Below, piece after piece: positions 59,955 through 64,000 of a stretch of DNA of 64,000 nucleotides. Numbering within the stretch: position 1 is the first letter of the stretch; each line of letters starts with the position of its first letter. Source of the DNA: Motilibacter aurantiacus (GTDB lineage Bacteria > Actinomycetota > Actinomycetes > Motilibacterales > Motilibacteraceae); NCBI RefSeq assembly GCF_011250645.1, contig NZ_JAANNO010000003.1:62001-126000 (forward strand). Direction: 5' to 3'. The position numbers and the translations under genes were made by a program. Under the pieces are notes generated by a model, which was given only the letters and a program-made list of their open reading frames with translations, was not told the origin of the DNA and did not search any database.

Positions 59955-61106
59955 TCAGGAGTGCGGGGACGGGACGTGCAGGGCCCACGGGTCGGTCACG
60001 GCCCGCGAGACGGCTGTCTCCACCGTAGTGCCGTTCGCCGCGAGCGCGGCACGCAACCGTGCCGCGGCGTCGGCCAGCCACGGCCACTCGCTCGCCCAGT
60101 GCCCCGCGTCGACGAGCGCGAGCCGGCCCTCGGCACGCTCGTCGGAGACGGGGTGGTGGCGCAGGTCGGCGGTCACGTAGGCGTCGGCGCCCGAGCGCCG
60201 GGCCGCGGCGAGCAGAGAGTCCCCGGAGCCGCCGCACACCGCGACCGTCCGGACCGGGGCGTCGGGGTCGCCGGCCGCGCGGATCCCGACCGGGGCGGCG
60301 GGCAGCGCGCCCGCGACGCGCCGGACGAACTGCGCCAGCGGCTCGGCCTCCGGCAGCGTGCCGACCCGACCGATGCCGCGCGGGCCCGGCGGCAGCGCCA
60401 GCTCGAGCACGTCGAACGCGGGCTCCTCGTAGGGATGGGCCGCCCGCAGCGCGCGCACGACCTCGGCCCGCCGCCCGCGCGGCAGCACCATCTCCAGCCG
60501 GGTCTCCGCGACGTGCTCGGCGGTGCCGACCTGCCCGATGGCCGGCTGCGCCCCGGGGCCCGGCAGGAACGTGCCGGTCCCGTGGCCGAGGAACGCGCAC
60601 CGGGTGTAGTCGCCGATCGCCCCCGCGCCGGCGGCCGCGAGCGCGTCCACGACCCGCTCGGCGTCGGGTGTCGGCACGAACGTCACGATCTTGTCCAGCG
60701 GGTCGGCCGGCCGGGGGTCGAGCGGGCGCAGGCCGGTGAGCCCGATGGCCGTCGCGAGCGCGTCGGAGACGCCGGGGTCGGCCACGTCGGCGTTGGTGTG
60801 GGCGACGTGGAGCCCGACGCCGTTGCGGACGAGCCCGTGCACGACGCGGCCCTTCGGCGTCGTTGCCGCCACGCTGGAGGTTCCGCGCAGGTAGAGCGGG
60901 TGGTGGGTGACGAGCAGGTCGTAGCCGCCCCGCGCCGCCTCCGCTGCGGTCGCCTCCACGGGGTCGACGGCGAACAGGACCCGGCGCACGGGGGCGTCGG
61001 GGTCGCCGCACACCAGCCCCACCGCGTCCCAGGGCTCGGCCCAGCTCGGGTCGTAGAGCTCCTCGAGGGCGGCGGTGACCTGGGCGAGCGTCGGCGTGGT
61101 GGCCAC
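59955..61106 (-). CDS. Nif3-like dinuclear metal protein (YbgI/DUF34)
   Basis: The 383-aa protein has the NIF3 fold: EPWDAVGLVCGDPDAPVRRVLFAVD, the His-His metal site LLVTHHPLYLRG, GVGLHVAHTNADVADPGVSDALA, and the second metal site in VDAGHWASEWPWL. An inserted PII-like domain (about 140-250) is present, as in the longer group. Function is uncertain; links to cofactor or GTP cyclohydrolase chemistry have been proposed. GTG 61106 directly follows the stop of the 54-aa gene. Confidence 0.93.
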   Translation of the reverse strand: MATTPTLAQVTAALEELYDPSWAEPWDAVGLVCGDPDAPVRRVLFAVDPVEATAAEAARGGYDLLVTHHPLYLRGTSSVAATTPKGRVVHGLVRNGVGLHVAHTNADVADPGVSDALATAIGLTGLRPLDPRPADPLDKIVTFVPTPDAERVVDALAAAGAGAIGDYTRCAFLGHGTGTFLPGPGAQPAIGQVGTAEHVAETRLEMVLPRGRRAEVVRALRAAHPYEEPAFDVLELALPPGPRGIGRVGTLPEAEPLAQFVRRVAGALPAAPVGIRAAGDPDAPVRTVAVCGGSGDSLLAAARRSGADAYVTADLRHHPVSDERAEGRLALVDAGHWASEWPWLADAAARLRAALAANGTTVETAVSRAVTDPWALHVPSPHS

Positions 61107-61271
61107 TCAGGCCCCCTCGTCGCGCACCAGGGCGTCGTCCTCGCCCGGCCCCGGGCTGCCGCCCGCGTTGGCGTCCCCGTGGGTCACCTCGAGGGCGCAG
61201 ACGGGACAGGCCGCGACAGGACGCTCGCTGGGCCAGCTGGCTCCACAGCGCAGGCAGATGAGGCGCTCCAC
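61107..61271 (-). CDS. Very small zinc-ribbon protein, 54 aa
   Basis: GTG 61271 has AAGGTGAG upstream. The product VERLICLRCGASWPSERPVA continues ACPVCALEVTH and ends acidic. Two Cys-x2-Cys knuckles (CLRC at 6-9, CPVC at 22-25) form a zinc ribbon. The stop TGA is immediately followed by the nif3 GTG, so translation is coupled. Its place in a nif3-zinc ribbon-RNase H operon suggests a nucleic-acid or metal role, but nothing more can be read. Confidence 0.7.
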   Translation of the reverse strand: MERLICLRCGASWPSERPVAACPVCALEVTHGDANAGGSPGPGEDDALVRDEGA

Positions 61272-61309
61272 GCGCTCACCTTCTCGCAGCCGACACCGCG
61301 GGCGGCAAG

Positions 61310-61381
61310 TGGGCCCGGACGGGTTCGAACCGCCGACTCCCTCGGTGTAAGCGAGGTGCTCTACCGCTGAGCTACGAGCCC
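61310..61381 (-). tRNA. tRNA-Val (UAC)
   Basis: The 72-nt minus-strand sequence folds as a complete cloverleaf: acceptor GGGCTCG/CGGGCCC (one G-U), D arm with AGCTCAGCGGTAGAGC, anticodon stem CCTCG/CGAGG with loop CTTACAC (anticodon UAC), and T arm with GGTTCGAACCC. CCA is not encoded. Confidence 0.95.
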
Positions 61382-61389
61382 GACGGCCC

Positions 61390-61893
61390 TCAGGGTACGG
61401 GCTCGGCGAGCGCGGCGACGGCCGCTCGGTAGTCCGCCGGGTCCCGCGCGTCGCCCGGGCCGTTGACGACCGACCAGCGGACCACGCCCTCGCCGTCGAG
61501 GAGGAAGCTGCCGCGGGTGGCGAAGCCGCGGGGCGCGAAGAACACCCCGTAGGAGCGCGAGACCTCGCCGTGCGGCCAGAAGTCCGACAGCAGCGGGAAC
61601 GAGATCCCCTCCCGCTGGGCGAACACGCGCAGCGCCGGCGCCGGGTCGCAGGAGATGCCGAGGATCTGCACCCCGTCCAGCCCGGGGGCCTGCTCGTCGG
61701 TCGAGGCCAGCTCGTCCCGGACCGAGCACAGCTCGCCCGTGCAGGTGGGGGTGAAGGCGTGCGGGAAGAACACCAGGAGCACGGGGGTGCCGCGCAGCGC
61801 CGACAGTCGCACGGGCGTGCCGTGCTGGTCCTCGAGCTCGAAGTCGGGGGCGAGCGAGCCCACGGCCGGCACGCCCCCGGGACCTGCGCTCAC
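61390..61893 (-). CDS. Peroxiredoxin, AhpC/TSA family (AhpE/PrxQ-like)
   Basis: The 167-aa thiol peroxidase has VGSLAPDFELEDQHGTPVRLSALRG, the active site FFPHAFTPTCTGELCSVRDE with the peroxidatic Cys, and a second Cys five residues later, the spacing of PrxQ-type resolving cysteines. LLSDFWPHGEVSRSYGV and RGSFLLDGEGVVRW follow. GTG 61893 overlaps the DUF3052 stop by 4 nt; the longer frame from 61935 is less likely. It reduces H2O2 or organic peroxides in the cytosol. Confidence 0.92.
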   Translation of the reverse strand: MSAGPGGVPAVGSLAPDFELEDQHGTPVRLSALRGTPVLLVFFPHAFTPTCTGELCSVRDELASTDEQAPGLDGVQILGISCDPAPALRVFAQREGISFPLLSDFWPHGEVSRSYGVFFAPRGFATRGSFLLDGEGVVRWSVVNGPGDARDPADYRAAVAALAEPVP

Positions 61894-62321
61894 TTGCGCG
61901 AGGCCTTCGGCGCGACCAGCCGGGTCCCCTGCCATTCGCGGCTGGCGCTGACGCTGCTCGTCGACGAGAGCCCCGCCGTCGGGGCGGCATCGCCGATCTC
62001 GCTCGGCTCGACGTAGCCGGGCCGCCCGGTCTTGGGCGTGAGCAGCCAGACGACACCGCCGTCACCGAGGTCGGTGAGGGCGTCGACCAGCGCGTCGACG
62101 AGGTCGCCGTCGCCGTCCCGCCACCAGAGCAGCACCACGTCGACGACGTCGTCCGGCTCCCCCGACACGAGCTCGTTGCCCGAGAGGGCCACGATGCTCT
62201 CGCGGAGCTCCTCGTCGCAGTCGTCGTCGTAGCCCAGCTCCTGGACCATCTGCCCAGGCTTGATGCCGAGCCGCGCACCAACTGCGCGCTGGCCTTCCGC
62301 GGGCCCCGCGGTCGCGCTCAC
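61890..62321 (-). CDS. DUF3052 family protein
   Basis: The 143-aa protein contains RLGIKPGQMVQELGYDDDCDEELRESIVALSG, VDVVLLWWRDGDGDLVDALVDALTDLGDGGVVWLLTPKTGRPGYVEPSEIGDAA and a Ser/Lys-rich tail, the DUF3052 pattern. In actinobacteria this gene lies beside aceE or the peroxiredoxin. Function unknown; some DUF3052 proteins have been suggested to bind RNA or act in stress. GTG 62321 has GGAGGAG upstream. It shares a 4-nt overlap with the peroxiredoxin gene. Confidence 0.88.
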   Translation of the reverse strand: MSATAGPAEGQRAVGARLGIKPGQMVQELGYDDDCDEELRESIVALSGNELVSGEPDDVVDVVLLWWRDGDGDLVDALVDALTDLGDGGVVWLLTPKTGRPGYVEPSEIGDAAPTAGLSSTSSVSASREWQGTRLVAPKASRK

Positions 62322-62459
62322 CCTGCTCCTCCCCGACGCGTCCCTAACCCCGTCGCTGCCGTGCGTGCATGCGCCGTTGCCGTAGTCAACGCCGTCGAGC
62401 GGAGCGCGCGCAAGCTCAACGGGCGGTTACGTGCTCGGCGAGTCGGGCATCGGGCACCC

Positions 62460-62720
62460 ATGCAGGCGGATGCACAGCGCGGGAGCGGGCGGGTCGTGCG
62501 CTGGGACGCGCACTCCAGGACAGGGGCCGTCGTGATCGACTCACTGCCGGCCGAGGTGGAGTTCGACGCCGACGCGCTCGACGCGCCCGGGCGCAACGCG
62601 GTCGAGCCGGGCGAGCTGGTCGAGGTCGTGTACGCCCTCGTCGGGCCGCGCGCGCAGAACGACGAGCGCGCCGTCGCCGGCGCCGCCTACCGCGCCAGCA
62701 AGGTCACCCCCACCGACTGA
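62460..62720 (+). CDS. Small OB-fold-like/cold-shock-related protein
   Basis: The 86-aa protein reads GSGRVVRWDAHSRTGAVVIDSLPAEVEFDADALDAPG with the pattern of a cold-shock-like beta barrel (short VVRWD and GAVVIDS strands), then VEPGELVEVVYALVGP and a tail. It lacks the FGFI and VFVH RNA-binding motifs of true CspA proteins. Family unknown. ATG 62460 is chosen because the upstream frame is non-coding in character. Confidence 0.6.
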   Translation: MQADAQRGSGRVVRWDAHSRTGAVVIDSLPAEVEFDADALDAPGRNAVEPGELVEVVYALVGPRAQNDERAVAGAAYRASKVTPTD

Positions 62721-62755
62721 GCCGGGCCGAGGCCTGCCCCCGCCGCGCGGGACGG

Positions 62756-63169
62756 TCACCCGGCCAGGAAGCTCAGCCGGACCTCGCGGCGCGGGTTGTC
62801 GACGTTCGTGTCCACCAGCACCACCGACTGCCAGGTGCCGAGCGTCATGGACCCGCCGACCACCGGGACGGTCGCGTGCGGCGGGACGATCGCCGGGAGC
62901 ACGTGGTCGCGGCCGTGGCCGGGCGTGCCGTGCCGGTGCCGCCACCGGTCGTCGGCGGGCAGCAGGTCGCGCAGCGCGGCGAGCAGGTCGTCGTCGCTGC
63001 CGGCCCCGGTCTCGATCACCGCGATCCCCGCGGTGGCGTGCGGGACCCACAGCGAGAGCAGGCCGTCGCCGCCTCCGCTGGCCTCGCGGACGAACACGGC
63101 ACACCGGTCGGTGATGTCGTACGCGGCCTCCCGGCCACCGGTCCGTACCTCGATCACCTGCGTCTTCAT
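62756..63169 (-). CDS. YjbQ/UPF0047 family protein
   Basis: The 137-aa protein shows LLSLWVPHATAGIAVIETGAGSDDDLLAALRDLLPADDRWRHRHGTPGHGRDHVLPAIV, with the His cluster characteristic of the family, and TLGTWQSVVLVDTNVDNPRREV. E. coli YjbQ has thiamine phosphate synthase-like activity, but the true role of the family is unclear. ATG 63169 follows AAGGAGG by 5 nt. Confidence 0.9.
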   Translation of the reverse strand: MKTQVIEVRTGGREAAYDITDRCAVFVREASGGGDGLLSLWVPHATAGIAVIETGAGSDDDLLAALRDLLPADDRWRHRHGTPGHGRDHVLPAIVPPHATVPVVGGSMTLGTWQSVVLVDTNVDNPRREVRLSFLAG

Positions 63170-63303
63170 GAGCGCCTCCTTCCCCGGCTGCCGCCCAACG
63201 GGAACGTGTTCGGCCGGGTGCTGCGGGCCGCAGCGGCCCCGGCGTGCAGGGCATGACCGCCCCCCTGGTGACGAGCACCCCTCCGGGGAGGGACACTGGG
63301 GGG

Positions 63304-64000
63304 GTGGCGAACGATCAGAGTCCGGTGGGCGTACCCGTCCCCCCGGTGCAGACCGCCCCGGCGTCGTACCAGGACGCCGACTCGGCGGAGACCCAGGAGT
63401 GGCTCGAGTCCCTCGACGCGCTCGTCAAGAACGCAGGCCCCCGCCGGGCGCGCTACATCGTGCAGCAGCTGCTGCAGCACGCCGGCGATGCGGGTGTGCC
63501 GGTGCCCGGCGTGGTCCGCACGGACTACGTCAACACCATCGGCCCCGCCCAGGAGCCGGAGTTCCCCGGTGACGAGGCGCTCGAGGAGCGCATCGCCAAC
63601 ATCGACCGGTGGAACGCCGCCGTGCTGGTGTCGCGGGCGAACCGTCCGGGCGTGGGCGTCGGCGGGCACATCGCGTCGTTCGCCTCGTCGGCGACGCTCT
63701 ACGAGACCGGCTGGAACCACTTCTTCCGCGGCCCGGACGCGCCGGGCGGCGGCGACCAGATCTTCTGGCAGGGCCACGCCTCCCCCGGCATGTACGCCCG
63801 CGCCTTCCTCGAGGGCCGGCTGTCCGAGGACGACCTCGACAGCTTCCGCCAGGAGCTGACCGGGCCGGGGACGGGCCTGCCGTCGTACCCGCACCCGCGG
63901 CTGATGCCGGGCTTCTGGCAGTTCCCGACGGTGTCGATGGGCCTCGGCCCGATCGACTCGATCTACCAGGCGCGGTTCAACCGCTACCTGCAGAACCGCG
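63304..64000 (+). CDS. aceE: Pyruvate dehydrogenase E1, homodimeric, 3' end beyond window
   Basis: The first 232 residues of AceE are seen: [95 protein letters not shown] and [25 protein letters not shown], all typical of the alpha2-type E1 with thiamine diphosphate. The enzyme decarboxylates pyruvate and acetylates the E2 lipoyl group; the E2/E3 at 7-10 kb are likely partners. GTG 63304 has GGGGAGGG 10-15 nt upstream. The C-terminal two thirds lie outside the window. Confidence 0.95.
   Translation, partial: MANDQSPVGVPVPPVQTAPASYQDADSAETQEWLESLDALVKNAGPRRARYIVQQLLQHAGDAGVPVPGVVRTDYVNTIGPAQEPEFPGDEALEERIANIDRWNAAVLVSRANRPGVGVGGHIASFASSATLYETGWNHFFRGPDAPGGGDQIFWQGHASPGMYARAFLEGRLSEDDLDSFRQELTGPGTGLPSYPHPRLMPGFWQFPTVSMGLGPIDSIYQARFNRYLQNR

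Noticed and set aside
1-64000. Prophage, insertion sequence, integrase or CRISPR-Cas
   Set aside because: No transposase, integrase, phage structural or Cas motif was seen in any frame, and no direct repeats flank the tRNA-Val gene.

Overview
This window is a gene-dense stretch of a high-GC Gram-positive chromosome from the Actinomycetes. The evidence is the GC-saturated third codon positions, frequent GTG/TTG starts and 4-nt ATGA/GTGA overlaps, a type A RNase P RNA, and marker genes: glnA-glnE-glnA2, homodimeric aceE, a two-lipoyl-domain E2, an RNase HI/phosphatase fusion, DUF3052, DUF4191, a DinB-type thiol transferase and an F420-dependent reductase. The genus cannot be fixed from sequence alone. 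There is no phage, insertion sequence or CRISPR array. The DNA looks like ordinary core chromosome with short accessory patches.

Layout. 0-3 kb: a minus-strand operon encoding a copper amine oxidase split into two proteins, followed by a DUF305 protein that runs off the window edge, with an IclR regulator divergent to it. 3.6-10.4 kb: gcvT, pepA, lpdA and sucB. 10.5-15.5 kb: two DEAD-box helicases around a SelO AMPylase. 15.5-17.8 kb: a tight VOC-ArsR-SRPBCC-YCII operon with a palindromic operator candidate, next to a frameshifted GNAT pseudogene. 18-27.5 kb: a GlxA/AraC regulator, a TIGR01777 epimerase, an AAA ATPase, a membrane pseudokinase, a flavin amine oxidase-like protein, peptidase E and an MMPL transporter. 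27.6-31.1 kb: lipB, lipA, DUF4191. 31-34.5 kb: a two-component system, a double VOC protein and an RDD membrane protein. 34.6-45.4 kb: the nitrogen block, with glnA under GlnR-type boxes, glnE and glnA2, interrupted by a GAF-ANTAR regulator and a secreted M28 peptidase. 45.4-50.4 kb: nadE, panB, an APC permease and an F420 reductase. 50.7-57.4 kb: a histone-H1-like DUF1508 protein, map, small conserved proteins, a NUC1 nuclease, a decayed methyltransferase, rnpB and an ArsB/NhaD-type transporter. 57.4-64 kb: a secreted Fn3-like protein behind interleaved inverted repeats, then RNase H/phosphatase, a zinc-ribbon coiled coil (CTG start), Nif3, a 54-aa zinc ribbon, tRNA-Val, peroxiredoxin, DUF3052, YjbQ and the start of aceE.

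Functional links. Lipoate synthesis (lipB, lipA) lies in the same window as several lipoate-using enzymes or partners (lpdA, sucB, aceE, gcvT). GlnE is the enzyme that would modify Tyr402 of GlnA, and GlnA2 lacks that tyrosine. The strongest novelty candidates are the split amine oxidase beside a possible copper-binding DUF305 protein, the interleaved repeats at 57.4 kb, the H1-like tail protein, and paired palindromes upstream of the AAA ATPase. At least thirteen coding genes start 6-8 nt after a TANNNT-like hexamer (one is CAGACT), the pattern expected for leaderless transcripts.
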